Shown: in pieces, positions 43,671 to 52,723 of the stretch
How positions within the stretch are numbered: position 1 is the stretch's first letter
How the letters are laid out: every line of letters begins with the position of its first letter
Origin: an uncultured Vampirovibrio sp.
GTDB taxonomy: Bacteria > Cyanobacteriota > Vampirovibrionia > Gastranaerophilales > Gastranaerophilaceae
Assembly (NCBI GenBank): GCA_910578465.1
Contig: CAJTPW010000001.1
Location: 62,001-126,000 of the forward strand
Reading direction: 5' to 3'
DNA length: 64,000 nt
Program-made: the position numbers and the translations under genes
Notes under the pieces: generated by a model
Told to the model about the DNA's origin: nothing
What the model saw: the letters and a program-made list of their open reading frames with translations, nothing else
Databases searched by the model: none

Positions 43671-43710
43671 AAAAAAAGGAGCGCCAAGGTTACAAAAAGC
43701 GCCCCGAAAA
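43671..43710 (-). terminator. Terminator after second giant prepilin-like gene
   Basis: On the minus strand GGGGCGC and GCGCTCC pair (one G-U) and seven Ts follow. The sequence ACAACTTTTCGG before the stem and TTGTAACCT in the loop are shared with the terminator at 21824-21858. Confidence 0.85.
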
Positions 43711-43727
43711 GTTGTTCATCTAAAATT

Positions 43728-46322
43728 TTATTCATCCCACTCTATAATTATTTGCCCGTTTCCTCCCTTTCCTCCCATGCTATCATTTGTGGTTGCGGAA
43801 TCTGTTTCGACAACACCGCTTCCTCCTCCGCCCGCGCCTGTGGTTTCGGTGCTTCTTCCCGTGTAACCCGATGTTCCCCTGCCTCCTTCTCCGTATTTGG
43901 AGCTTGCACCGTCACCTCCTTTAGTGTCTTCGCCTGCTTTACCGTCTAAAGCTCCCTGACATATCAAAAGAGTATTGCTTATTTTGCATATTGCAGCTTT
44001 ATTTCCCCCGTTTCCGTTTGTCGTTATAACCGACAAAACATCCGTGGTGTTTCCTGTGATTATCGGTGAATATCCGCCAAATCCTCCGCCTGCCGTTATT
44101 CTGTAATTGTTTGACGCAATAGAGGAATTTATACCAAATATTGTATCTCCGCCTTTTTGTCCGTTAATAAAAGCCCTGCCCTGCAGGTTGGCATCTGTTG
44201 TATTGTTTCTTGCAACGCTTCCCCCGTCGCCTCCTCTTCCTATCTGATATTTTATAATGCTGCCTGATTTCACGGTTATATTTTGTTTTACAATCGTATT
44301 TCCGCTTCCGCCGCCGCCGCCCGTACCTTTTTTATCGGGATTCCAAACAATTTTTACATACCCCGGAGCGCCGTCTCCGCCATCTGTAACGCCATATCCT
44401 CCGCCTCCTCCGCAACCGCCGTATCCTGTGGCGCTTCCGCCTGCTTTATTTATGGCAGTTGAACCAGAACCGTATGCACAGTATGTTTTTCCGTCGATTG
44501 TTGTCTGTCCTCCGTCCCCTCCTCCGTCTTGCGATGTTAGGACTCCTTCATAACCTTTCCCTGTTGGCATATTATTGCCTGCAGCGTTGCCTCCCGTAAC
44601 TTTATATCCCGGAAATCTTGTATTTTTCATTGTAATGTGTCCTTCAAAATAATGGGCAGCGCCTTCCGTGCCTACAGGGTGATTCTCCGCCTGATTGTAA
44701 CCGTCATATATCCAGCCTGTTGCACATCCTGCAATGTCTCCGCAGCGACCTTTTGTATCACCCTTGCAAGCGCCGTAATCACAGGACTGTCCGTTGGCTC
44801 CAATTTCACTGCTTGTCCTTATTAATTCAATATTCCCGCGCTTTAAAAGGCTTGGCGCACCCGAAGTTCCGTTTTCGGGCTTTGTAATATTACCCAATGA
44901 ATTGACATAGCCTGCTTTTCCGCCCTTTCCTCCTCCACCCACGACTACAGTCAAAGTTTCGCCGGGGAAAACCCTTATTCTCTTTTTTGGAACCATTGCT
45001 CCTCCGCCGCCGCCCCCGCCTCCGTTTGCGATTTCATGCCATTCTGCCGCAATAAATCCTGGCGCTCCGTTTCCTGCATGTGTATCACCAATATCGGCAT
45101 TTGGGAAAGAGCTGCATGCAGTGCCCCAAGTGCCTGTGCCGCAGCCTCCTGCTCCATATCCTTGGCCATGTCTTGTATTTGTATTTGCCGTATAACTGTA
45201 TATTCCCGCTGCACCAAATAAACTTCCTCCGCCGTTCCCACCCGGTACACAGGCTGCTATTACAGCAGAGCTGCATTCAAGGTTCGGTGCGTTAACCCCG
45301 CCCGGTGCAGCTCCATTACCGCCTGTTCCGTATTTTGCTTTGGCATCTGCAAATTGGCATTCCTGTAGTATTGTTGTTTCCGCACCGCCGTTTTCTCCTT
45401 TGCTGCCGCGACCTGCATATTGCCCTTCTCCGTTGTTATACCAGCCCCAGCTTCCGCCCCCGCCCCCGCCAGCCAGCAAAAAGCTTCCAAAGCTTGAAGC
45501 AGAGCCGCCGCAGCCTGCAACGCCGTTACAAGCCCTACCTTTTCCTCCTGCTCCGACTTTTACTGCAACGGAAGCGCCGTTTGTTATATTTAAAAGTTGT
45601 CTCCAATATACCGCACCGCTGCCTCCGCCTGAACCCAGTGTTCCCTGTCCTCCCCCTCCACCGCCGCCTGTCATTGTAACGAACACTTTTCCGTTTGCTA
45701 TGTATTCCGTATTATCGGAATTTAACGCTGCTTCTCCGTGGGAATATGTATTTGAAACGCTGCCGCCTGAAACTTTAACGTTTTTAACATTTTCGCTCAC
45801 TCTGGATGTCGGTACATAGATTCTGTTTAATGCTCCCGAAAATGTCCAGGCATATCCTTTAATATTCTCATCTATCCACCCTGCGCCTCCTCCTGCTCCG
45901 CCTCCGACAAGGGTAACTTCCAATTCGTTTACGCCTTCAGGCACTTTAAACGAATACGTTCCTGCACTTTTATATTCGATACTTCCTGTTGTCATGGAAG
46001 CGCCGCCTCCGCCTCCGCCCCCTGTGGCAGTTATAAACATAACGCCGTTAAAACCGTTTGGAACAGTGAAATTCCCCGTGCATACGTTATTTTCAATGTC
46101 TTTATTTTTACAGTTGTCATCATCATATTCTATGGTATGTTTCATATGTTTTTTACCCGGAATTGTTCCTTCTACGGATATATTCACGCTATCATTCATT
46201 CTTTTTGTAATAACGGGTGCAAGCGCTGCCATCAAAAGTGACGCCACCAGAAGTGCCATGAGCATTTCAACGAGAGAAAAAGCAGGACAGCTGCCGAGTG
46301 ATATTTTAAAGATATTTTTCAT
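43728..46322 (-). CDS. Second giant glycine-rich protein with prepilin-like N terminus
   Basis: The 864-residue paralogue of the gene at 19112 starts MKNIFKISLGSCPAFSLVEM with the same LMALLVASLLMAALAPV helix and ISVEGTIPGKK segment. A body of GGGGGGG runs with about ten cysteine pairs and aromatic strands follows, ending GGNGQIIIEWDE. The N terminus is nearly identical in protein while the DNA has many silent changes, so it is under selection. Outside the N terminus, order and spacing of glycine blocks are similar but the sequences differ. As with its partner, a surface fibre or adhesin assembled through the pilus machinery is inferred. A ribosome site (AAAGGGAAA) precedes the ATG. Confidence 0.85.
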   Translation of the reverse strand: MKNIFKISLGSCPAFSLVEMLMALLVASLLMAALAPVITKRMNDSVNISVEGTIPGKKHMKHTIEYDDDNCKNKDIENNVCTGNFTVPNGFNGVMFITATGGGGGGGASMTTGSIEYKSAGTYSFKVPEGVNELEVTLVGGGAGGGAGWIDENIKGYAWTFSGALNRIYVPTSRVSENVKNVKVSGGSVSNTYSHGEAALNSDNTEYIANGKVFVTMTGGGGGGGQGTLGSGGGSGAVYWRQLLNITNGASVAVKVGAGGKGRACNGVAGCGGSASSFGSFLLAGGGGGGSWGWYNNGEGQYAGRGSKGENGGAETTILQECQFADAKAKYGTGGNGAAPGGVNAPNLECSSAVIAACVPGGNGGGSLFGAAGIYSYTANTNTRHGQGYGAGGCGTGTWGTACSSFPNADIGDTHAGNGAPGFIAAEWHEIANGGGGGGGGAMVPKKRIRVFPGETLTVVVGGGGKGGKAGYVNSLGNITKPENGTSGAPSLLKRGNIELIRTSSEIGANGQSCDYGACKGDTKGRCGDIAGCATGWIYDGYNQAENHPVGTEGAAHYFEGHITMKNTRFPGYKVTGGNAAGNNMPTGKGYEGVLTSQDGGGDGGQTTIDGKTYCAYGSGSTAINKAGGSATGYGGCGGGGGYGVTDGGDGAPGYVKIVWNPDKKGTGGGGGSGNTIVKQNITVKSGSIIKYQIGRGGDGGSVARNNTTDANLQGRAFINGQKGGDTIFGINSSIASNNYRITAGGGFGGYSPIITGNTTDVLSVITTNGNGGNKAAICKISNTLLICQGALDGKAGEDTKGGDGASSKYGEGGRGTSGYTGRSTETTGAGGGGSGVVETDSATTNDSMGGKGGNGQIIIEWDE

Positions 46323-46414
46323 ATAAAATTTCCCTTTTGAATAATATTTTACATAGAAATTCTACATTATAATTACATAAAATGCAATTTAAAATGAGAG
46401 TTTTTATAAAAAAT

Positions 46415-46429
46415 CTTATTTTAAATAAG
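46415..46429. promoter_or_regulatory. Palindrome between second prepilin-like gene and its divergent HTH gene
   Basis: CTTATTT and AAATAAG form a 7-bp inverted repeat with a single-base centre; a partial repeat (CATAAG) follows at 46431-46436. It lies in the 141-base divergent region. AT richness makes chance possible. Confidence 0.4.
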
Positions 46430-46463
46430 TCATAAGAAAATATTAAACCCATAAAATTTTATT

Positions 46464-46871
46464 ATGCAATCGGGCAATAGACAGGTTGCTGTTGTTGGTT
46501 TAATTTTGAAAGGGTTAAAAGAAATGGGTGTAAAAGCAAAAATGAACACCGCAAAAGATACGAATTTAAAACTTTTATTGGGACAAAGGATTAAATTCTT
46601 CAGGAAGAAAAAAGCGCTCTCGCAGGAACAGCTTGCAGAAATGGTGAATATGGAGACAAAAAGCTTATCTCGTATTGAATCGGGGCATAATTATCCGATG
46701 TATGAAAACCTTGTCTCGATTTCATATGCTCTTGATGTTGAGCCATGGCAATTATATTATGCGGATGATAAAAAAGATGTTGAAGCTATGCGCGAAGAGA
46801 TTTTTGCCGTACTTCAAAACGATACCGAGAAAATTCCTGCCGTATATCAGTATTTATCCGTATTAAAATAA
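46464..46871 (+). CDS. XRE-family HTH transcriptional regulator
   Basis: The 135-residue frame contains an XRE helix-turn-helix (LLGQRIKFFRKKKALSQEQLAEMVNMETKSLSRIESGHNYPMYENLVSISYALDV, in sections from about residue 37 to 92) and a short C-terminal helix pair. A start at 46524 has GAAAGGG nine bases upstream and would give 115 residues. The ATG at 46464 has TAAAAT six bases before it and could be leaderless. It diverges from the second giant prepilin-like gene, mirroring the arrangement at 18.7-19.1 kb, and may regulate it. Confidence 0.85.
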   Translation: MQSGNRQVAVVGLILKGLKEMGVKAKMNTAKDTNLKLLLGQRIKFFRKKKALSQEQLAEMVNMETKSLSRIESGHNYPMYENLVSISYALDVEPWQLYYADDKKDVEAMREEIFAVLQNDTEKIPAVYQYLSVLK

Positions 46872-46913
46872 GTTATTAAATAAGTTTGCAGTTGTTTTAT
46901 CGTTTTATTTTTT

Positions 46914-48221
46914 TCAAGCTTTTAAAATTTCTTGCATTTTATTTATTACAAAGTCTTTTGCGCCTTTTTGACTTTCAAAAATTTCTGTTGAATCGGCTGA
47001 AGCTTTTGCATAAAAAATGTCGTCAAAAAGCAGTTTTCGGATATGTTCTTCCATCTCTTCCCGTGTTTTTACAACCTTTGCAGCGTCCGTACGGGTTAAA
47101 ATTCCGTAAATATCTTTAAAATTTTTAATTGATGGGCCCGAAACGACAGGTTTGGAATAAATTATGGCCTCAAGCGGGTTGTGTCCGCCCGTGTTGTTGA
47201 AGCTTCCGCCGATAAAAGCAATGTCTGCAACGGAGTACATTCTTGAAAGTTCGCCAAGTGTATCCAAAAGCAGAATGTCGTTTTCTTTGAAATTTTCTTT
47301 TTTGGACCTTAAGCCAAACTTAAAGCCTGTTTCTTTTATAAGTGCCGAAACAGAATCAATTCTTGTGAGGTGCCTCGGGGCAATTATAAGTTTAAAGTCA
47401 GGGCAGACAGATTTAAGGTTTTTAAAGGTTTTAAGAACAATCTCATCTTCGCCTTTGTGAGTGCTTCCTGCAATTAAAATGCGTCCTTTACCTTCATCAA
47501 ATCCCTTATTAAAATCTATCGGGGTTGTGTTTTTTTGAATGTCAAATTTCAGGTTTTTCATCACTTCCGTTTTTTTCTGCGGTGCGCCGATTTTCACCAT
47601 TTTTTCCATATCTTCTTTGCTTTGGGTATAAATGCCCGTGTAGCAATTGAAGATATATTTAAAAAACCATCCGAAATATTTGTAAGTTTTGAACGAATCA
47701 TCCGAAATTCTTCCGTTAATCAAAAGAAGAGGAATATTATTTTTTCTGGCATAAAGCGCAAAGAAGGGCCAGAGCTCCGTTTCTGCCATTAAAATTACAT
47801 CGGGCTTAATTTTTTTAAAGAAAAGTTTTGTGCAAAGCGGAATATCAAACGGGAAAAAGGTTATAAAATCTGCAATTCCAGCATATTTTTTCTTTGCAAT
47901 GTCCTGCCCTGTTTTAGTTCCTGTTGTGATTAATATTTTATGATTTTTAAAAGTTTCTTTTGCAAGCTTTATAAGGTTTTCAAGGGCAATAACTTCGCCA
48001 ACGGAAACGCCGTGAAACATAATAAGCTTGTCATCGGGGTTTTTAATAAGGTTTTCTTGGTTTTTAAAAAAGCCCGATTTTTCAAAGAAACCATCCGTTG
48101 ATTTGCGGCAAAGAAGCCTTATAGAGTAATATACAGGTACAAAGATTAAGAATAAAAATAAGCTGAATATTTCAAGTATAAAAAGCGTAATGTTTGCGAT
48201 TAAATTTTTGGCGGTTTTCAT
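46914..48221 (-). CDS. waaA: 3-deoxy-D-manno-octulosonic acid (Kdo) transferase
   Basis: WaaA adds Kdo to lipid IVA at the inner membrane, the first step of LPS core synthesis. The 435-residue protein has an N-terminal membrane helix (about 12-35). The GT-B motifs follow: IMFHGVSVGEVIALENLI, ILITTGTKTGQDIAKK, PDVILMAETELWPFF, LINGRISDDSF, then RILIAGSTHKGEDEIVLKTF and the C-terminal IGGSFNNTGGHNPLEAI. The start at 48221 follows AAAAGGAA; in-frame extensions upstream overlap rfbD. It lies 13 bases after rfbD and marks the organism as LPS-bearing. Confidence 0.93.
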   Translation of the reverse strand: MKTAKNLIANITLFILEIFSLFLFLIFVPVYYSIRLLCRKSTDGFFEKSGFFKNQENLIKNPDDKLIMFHGVSVGEVIALENLIKLAKETFKNHKILITTGTKTGQDIAKKKYAGIADFITFFPFDIPLCTKLFFKKIKPDVILMAETELWPFFALYARKNNIPLLLINGRISDDSFKTYKYFGWFFKYIFNCYTGIYTQSKEDMEKMVKIGAPQKKTEVMKNLKFDIQKNTTPIDFNKGFDEGKGRILIAGSTHKGEDEIVLKTFKNLKSVCPDFKLIIAPRHLTRIDSVSALIKETGFKFGLRSKKENFKENDILLLDTLGELSRMYSVADIAFIGGSFNNTGGHNPLEAIIYSKPVVSGPSIKNFKDIYGILTRTDAAKVVKTREEMEEHIRKLLFDDIFYAKASADSTEIFESQKGAKDFVINKMQEILKA

Positions 48222-48234
48222 TAAAAAATTCCTT

Positions 48235-49083
48235 TTATTCTGCCTGCAGGCTTTTTCTGTATTCAAGATAACTTTGAAGCGCTTCTTTCCAATGGCGCAT
48301 AGGGACACTGTTTTGAAGAGTGCTGTATTTTGGTCTTATTGCTACAACCTTGTTTTGTCCTTTTGTGTATTCTTCCGTTGAAACAGGGGCTAAATCAGCT
48401 TTTATATCTTCCTGTGTAAAGATTTCGTTTGCAAAATCATACCAGGTTGTTTCGCCTTCGCCTGAAATGTGGTAAATGCCAAACGGTTTATTTAAAAGTT
48501 TCAATATGCCGAGAGCCAAATCCACGGTGTATGTCGGGCTTCCTGTCTGGTCGTTTACGACTTTAATTTCCTTACCTGCTTTGCCGAGTTTAAGCATTGT
48601 TTCAATAAAATTTTTTCCGTTTATGCCATAAAGCCAGCTTGTTCTTGCAATATAATATTTTTCCGCATTTTCTATCACTGCTGTTTCGCCAAGAGCCTTT
48701 GTTTTTCCGTAAACAGAAAGCGGGTTTACAGGGTCGTTTGGCAGGTAAGGTTCTGTTTTTGTGCCGTCAAAAACATAGTCTGTTGATACATAAATTAAAA
48801 TTGCCCCCGTTTTTTTTGAAATGCGGGCAAGATTTTCTGCCGCTTTGTGGTTTATAAGGTCTGCTTTTTCTCTGCCTGTTTCAGCACCGTCTACATTTGT
48901 ATAAGCGGCAAGGTGGACGATTATTTGGGGCTTTGTATTTGTTATGAAATTTTCTGCTGCTTTAAAATCTGTAATATCAAGGTTTTCAACATCTGTTTCA
49001 ATTACAAACATTCCGGCGTCTTCAAAAATCGGGCATAAATCCTGCCCCAGCATTCCTTTTGCACCTGTGACCAAAACTTTCAT
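48235..49083 (-). CDS. rfbD: dTDP-4-dehydrorhamnose reductase
   Basis: RfbD makes dTDP-L-rhamnose for surface polysaccharides. The 282-residue Rossmann protein has VTGAKGMLGQDL (residues 5-16), VHLAAYTNVDGAE, the YVSTDYVFDGT and VYGKTKALGE (YxxxK) catalytic elements, and RTSWLYG. The other rfb genes are not adjacent. It precedes waaA on the same strand, so the pair belongs to LPS/glycan synthesis. The family length is normal. Confidence 0.92.
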   Translation of the reverse strand: MKVLVTGAKGMLGQDLCPIFEDAGMFVIETDVENLDITDFKAAENFITNTKPQIIVHLAAYTNVDGAETGREKADLINHKAAENLARISKKTGAILIYVSTDYVFDGTKTEPYLPNDPVNPLSVYGKTKALGETAVIENAEKYYIARTSWLYGINGKNFIETMLKLGKAGKEIKVVNDQTGSPTYTVDLALGILKLLNKPFGIYHISGEGETTWYDFANEIFTQEDIKADLAPVSTEEYTKGQNKVVAIRPKYSTLQNSVPMRHWKEALQSYLEYRKSLQAE

Positions 49084-49186
49084 ATCAAACTCCCCGCACC
49101 GGAATATCGCATTTTATTTTTCCGTTAAATAGATTTTATAATGATAAAAGTTTTGAAGCAATAAAAAATGTGGTAGTATAAAATTT

Positions 49187-50137
49187 ATGAGTTTGGTTTC
49201 AGTAATAGTTCCTGTATATAACCTTGAAAAATATATAAAAGAGTGTGTTATTTCTCTTTTAAATCAAAGTTTTAAAGATTTTGAACTTATATTTGTGGAC
49301 GACGGTTCAAAGGACAAAACGGTTGAAATTATAAAGTCTTTTAACGATAAAAGGATTAAAATTTTTAAAAACGATAAAAAAGGAGCGGGGCTAGCAAGGA
49401 ATTTCGGGCTTTCAAAAGCTCTTGGAAAATGGGTTGTCTTTTTTGACGGGGATGATTTTTGTAACGAAAAATATCTTGAAAAGCTTGTTTTGTGCGCTGA
49501 AAATAATGAAGTTGATGTTGCAATATGCGGGGCTCTTGAATATTCGGAGAAGAAAAAGAGGTTTAGAAAGGGTAAAATAAGCCATACACTTGAATATTTG
49601 GATGATGAAGCAAAATGTTTTGCAAAAAGTTTTTATGAATGGTCTGATATTCAAGCAAAAGGGGATAAATTCGGCCGTTCATGCGGTGATATGCTTTTAG
49701 ATCTTGCAGAACCATGGAATAAGATTTACAGGCGGGAATTTTTAATTCAAAATAAGCTTGAATTTGCAAGTCTTCCCTGTTCGGAAGATTTGCCCTTTGC
49801 GTATGGTGTTTTGTTTTGCGCAAAAAAGATCTCACTCATCAAAGAAAATCTTGTTTTCATAAGGAAAAGGCCGTCTTCGCTTTCTTATTCAACAAACAAA
49901 AACTGGATAAATTATTTTCTTGCGTATGAAATAACGGATAAAATTGCGTTTGAATATCCCTATTTTGACAAAATAAAAGAAGCTTATTGCGACAGAAAAT
50001 TCCGCACATATAAATATTTTTACAAAAAAGCAGGGGTTTTAAATTTCCCCTACTTTCTAAAATTTATGAATGAGATTAAGCGCATTAACGATATTTTAAA
50101 AGAACAAAGATATAACGTTTTTAAAGCGCTTTTCTAG
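49187..50137 (+). CDS. Glycosyltransferase family 2
   Basis: The 316-residue protein has a GT-A fold start SLVSVIVPVYNLEKYIKECVISLLNQSFKDFELIFVDDGS in pieces (residues 2-42), GAGLARNFGLSKALGKWVVFFDGDD (DxD near 81-85), and SEDLPFAYGV downstream. GT2 enzymes transfer sugars from nucleotide donors to surface glycans. It diverges from rfbD. There is no ribosome site; TATAAA ends four bases before the ATG, so the message may be leaderless. Acceptor unknown. Confidence 0.88.
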   Translation: MSLVSVIVPVYNLEKYIKECVISLLNQSFKDFELIFVDDGSKDKTVEIIKSFNDKRIKIFKNDKKGAGLARNFGLSKALGKWVVFFDGDDFCNEKYLEKLVLCAENNEVDVAICGALEYSEKKKRFRKGKISHTLEYLDDEAKCFAKSFYEWSDIQAKGDKFGRSCGDMLLDLAEPWNKIYRREFLIQNKLEFASLPCSEDLPFAYGVLFCAKKISLIKENLVFIRKRPSSLSYSTNKNWINYFLAYEITDKIAFEYPYFDKIKEAYCDRKFRTYKYFYKKAGVLNFPYFLKFMNEIKRINDILKEQRYNVFKALF

Positions 50138-50155
50138 GGCCTTTGCAAGAAGCGC

Positions 50156-50974
50156 TTATTGTTTTTTGCTGCCTCTTACATCGGGACGGATGCTTTCAAA
50201 AAGCGTTTTAACGTCAAACTTTGGCGGTACTTTCTTCTCTTTTTTAACTTCCGTCACTTCAACTTCAGTTTTTTCGGATTCTTCTTTGTTTGCTTCCGTT
50301 GTTTGTTCCACCGGGGTTACTTTTTCTTCCACGGTTTTTTCCGCAGCTTCCGTTTTGGCAGATTTGGAAGCTTCCGCTTCTTCTTTTACTTCTTCTTTTG
50401 TAACGGAAGTATCTTTATCTTCAGCGGCCTGTTCCGCCTTTTCCACAGGTTTAATTTCAACCGATTTTACTTCTTCTGTCTTTGGAGCAGTTTCAGCGGA
50501 AGCCTCTTGCGTTCCTTCTTTTACAAATTCATTATCCGAAACGGGTTCTGCTTTTTTTGCAGAGTCTTTTACAGGCACGATTTCAACTTTTTGAAGAGCT
50601 TCAAATGCTGAAGGCACTTGAGCTTTTGGTGCTTCATCAGCCTTATCGGTTTCTTTTGCGGTCTCAATTGTTTCTTCCGCCTTTTGTACTGCTTTTTCCG
50701 CTTCTTTTTTTACTTCCGTTTTAACTTCTTCCGTTGTTTCTTTTACCTTTTCTTCAACGGCTTTTACTTCTTCTTTTACTTCCTTTTTAACATCTGTTGC
50801 AGGCTGCAAAACCTTATCTTCCGCTTTTGCATCCTGTGCAGGCATTATAACTGCAGGAAGAACAGTGCCTCTCGGCTGTATTTCTTTTACGGGAATGTCT
50901 GCCGCATTTACAAGTGTGCAGGAAAGTGCCACTGTTGAAGCCAGTCCCAAAAATTTAATAAATTTTTCGTTCAT
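50156..50974 (-). CDS. Secreted Lys/Glu-rich low-complexity protein
   Basis: The 272-residue protein has a signal peptide (to NAA, about residue 24) followed by a long Lys/Glu/Ala/Val-rich chain with repeats such as VKKEVKEEVKAVEEKVKETTEEVKTEV in part and AEKAEQAAEDK. A basic end (FDVKTLFESIRPDVRGSKK) follows. It is probably an extended helical or disordered periplasmic spacer. The start at 50974 has AAAGGAGA upstream. No family recognised; it is convergent with the glycosyltransferase gene. Confidence 0.75.
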   Translation of the reverse strand: MNEKFIKFLGLASTVALSCTLVNAADIPVKEIQPRGTVLPAVIMPAQDAKAEDKVLQPATDVKKEVKEEVKAVEEKVKETTEEVKTEVKKEAEKAVQKAEETIETAKETDKADEAPKAQVPSAFEALQKVEIVPVKDSAKKAEPVSDNEFVKEGTQEASAETAPKTEEVKSVEIKPVEKAEQAAEDKDTSVTKEEVKEEAEASKSAKTEAAEKTVEEKVTPVEQTTEANKEESEKTEVEVTEVKKEKKVPPKFDVKTLFESIRPDVRGSKKQ

Positions 50975-51278
50975 AAACAAAATCTCCTTTTATAAAAAAC
51001 ATACTATAACTTTTGTTGAAATCTCATGCGTTTTTTGATAATTGTTACAAACTTCATATTTCAATATTACACTTGTAGAAAAAGTCAAAAGCATTGCAGA
51101 AAGAGGGTTATGTGCAATTTATCACTATTTTTTATGTGAGTAATTTTACTTTCTTGTCAATGCCGTATTAAGCCTTACAATAAAATCATAAAAGCAAACA
51201 AGATAGATGAATTTGCAAACGATTTTATTTTAAAACTTTTAATGCTGGATTTACATTTTACAGGAGAAACAAAAAGTT

Positions 51279-52325
51279 ATGTCTTTTAACATACCTAATA
51301 CCTTTGTTGCAGGAACAAAGGCGAAAGCGGATGAAGTAAACGAAAATTTTACATCCCTTCAAAACGAATTGAACAAAAATGCCCAAACTGTCGCTGAAAT
51401 AAAAACGGATATTGATTATATCAAAAATGATTTTATGGATGATATTGCCGCTGAAATAGAAATGTTGAGCCAGTCTCAAAAATCTAAGTTTTCAATAAAC
51501 TCCGCTAATCTTGCAGAAGACGGTAAAACCCCTGATATTTTAGACGATACGGACTCTTCCACACTTGCGTTTAAAGTTGGCGGCGAATACCCTGTTTTAA
51601 TTGCAACAAATGCTGCAGGAGAATCCGAAACTTTTGAAAGTATTGCAAGCATTAGTCTTTCAGGATATGCATCAGGGCTTTACAACATATTTTTAACTCT
51701 TGAAGGAAATGTCGAACTTTTTCAGGCAAGTGTTTACAGGTCTGCAAAAGTACCGGATGAACCCGTTATTAACGATGTTTGGCTTATGACGCTTGAACCG
51801 TGGGCATCTTACAAATATAACGGCGTTTCATGGGTAGAATATGACGGAATTCCGCTCGGCTCCGTTGATATCGTTTCAGGAAAGGCTTATGAGCTTGTAA
51901 ATGCGGAATTTAATACTCAATATCTCGATTCTGATTGTAATTTTTTGACTTCAAGAGGAAGAGAAAATATATCAAGAAGGTTTGAATCAAATTGGTTTAC
52001 AATTGGCTCAAAAAGCGCATTTACATTGAATCATAACTTAAATATTAAACCTGAAAGATATTCAATTAAGCTTCTTGCAAGGGTTAAATCCACCGTGGGG
52101 AATTTTAATGCGGGCGATATTCTTAATCTCGGCTACTGTAATTTTATGGGAAACGTTGCAAACAGTGAGCTCGGCTGTATTTTAAGGTGTACAAACACAT
52201 CGGTTACGGTCGGAACGGGAAACAGCGACTATGCCTGCTATAACGACTTTGGCGGAACGGGATATTACGGTCTTCGCCGCGATAATCTTCAGTACAAGCT
52301 TATCGTCACACAGGATGTAAATTAA
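51279..52325 (+). CDS. Phage tail-fibre/adhesin-like protein
   Basis: The 348-residue protein begins FNIPNTFVAGTKAKADEVNENFTSLQNELN (two pieces), a motif found at the start of many phage tail and head-fibre proteins. It then has a short coiled coil, beta-rich repeats and a C-terminal segment of Tyr/Gly/Asn-rich strands (GNSDYACYNDFGGTGYYGLRRDNL) like fibre tips. No signal peptide. A ribosome site (AGGAGAAA) precedes it. Two genes follow in the same direction with strong ribosome sites, the last being an amidase. It looks like a remnant or domesticated phage fibre-lysis module. Confidence 0.75.
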   Translation: MSFNIPNTFVAGTKAKADEVNENFTSLQNELNKNAQTVAEIKTDIDYIKNDFMDDIAAEIEMLSQSQKSKFSINSANLAEDGKTPDILDDTDSSTLAFKVGGEYPVLIATNAAGESETFESIASISLSGYASGLYNIFLTLEGNVELFQASVYRSAKVPDEPVINDVWLMTLEPWASYKYNGVSWVEYDGIPLGSVDIVSGKAYELVNAEFNTQYLDSDCNFLTSRGRENISRRFESNWFTIGSKSAFTLNHNLNIKPERYSIKLLARVKSTVGNFNAGDILNLGYCNFMGNVANSELGCILRCTNTSVTVGTGNSDYACYNDFGGTGYYGLRRDNLQYKLIVTQDVN

Positions 52326-52337
52326 GGAGCAAAAATA

Positions 52338-52643
52338 ATGAAAGAAACATTCAAAACCAAATTGTTCAGTAAAATAAAAAGCAGTACGTGCGGTAAAATT
52401 AAAGAAATATTGAAACACCTGTCTCTTCCTGCCGTTATATACGCAGAGAACCTTATAGGAAAAGGTTTTGGCGAAACAAAGAAGCAAATTGCAATAGATT
52501 TTATAATTAATTCACTACCTTCATTTCTTCTCCCTCTCAAAAGTGTCATTAAAAGACTGTTGTCGGATGTTTTGGATTTTGCCGTGGAGCTTGCGGTTGA
52601 AAAACTGCATTCCATTCAAAAAAATCTGCCCGATACAATCTGA
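52338..52643 (+). CDS. Small helical protein in phage-like module
   Basis: The 101-residue product has AAGGAG eight bases before its ATG and lies 12 bases after the fibre-like gene. It is helical and amphipathic, with a moderately hydrophobic stretch (FIINSLPSFLLPLKSVIKRLLSDVLDFAVELAV in pieces, about 58-93). This is too short and charged for a classic membrane holin, though the position between fibre and amidase genes suggests a holin-like or release role. Family not recognised. Confidence 0.6.
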   Translation: MKETFKTKLFSKIKSSTCGKIKEILKHLSLPAVIYAENLIGKGFGETKKQIAIDFIINSLPSFLLPLKSVIKRLLSDVLDFAVELAVEKLHSIQKNLPDTI

Positions 52644-52723
52644 TATGACTTATTTTCCGTACAAATATATCACAGGGGCAGACTCTGTTTGCCCCCTTTT
52701 TTTAAAATTAAAGGAGAAAATTA

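Noticed and set aside
50159..50611. 150-residue Phe/Arg-rich frame opposite the Lys/Glu-rich secreted protein
   Set aside because: AAR/GAR codons read in antisense give TTY-rich frames; no start signal, and the sense gene has a signal peptide and ribosome site.
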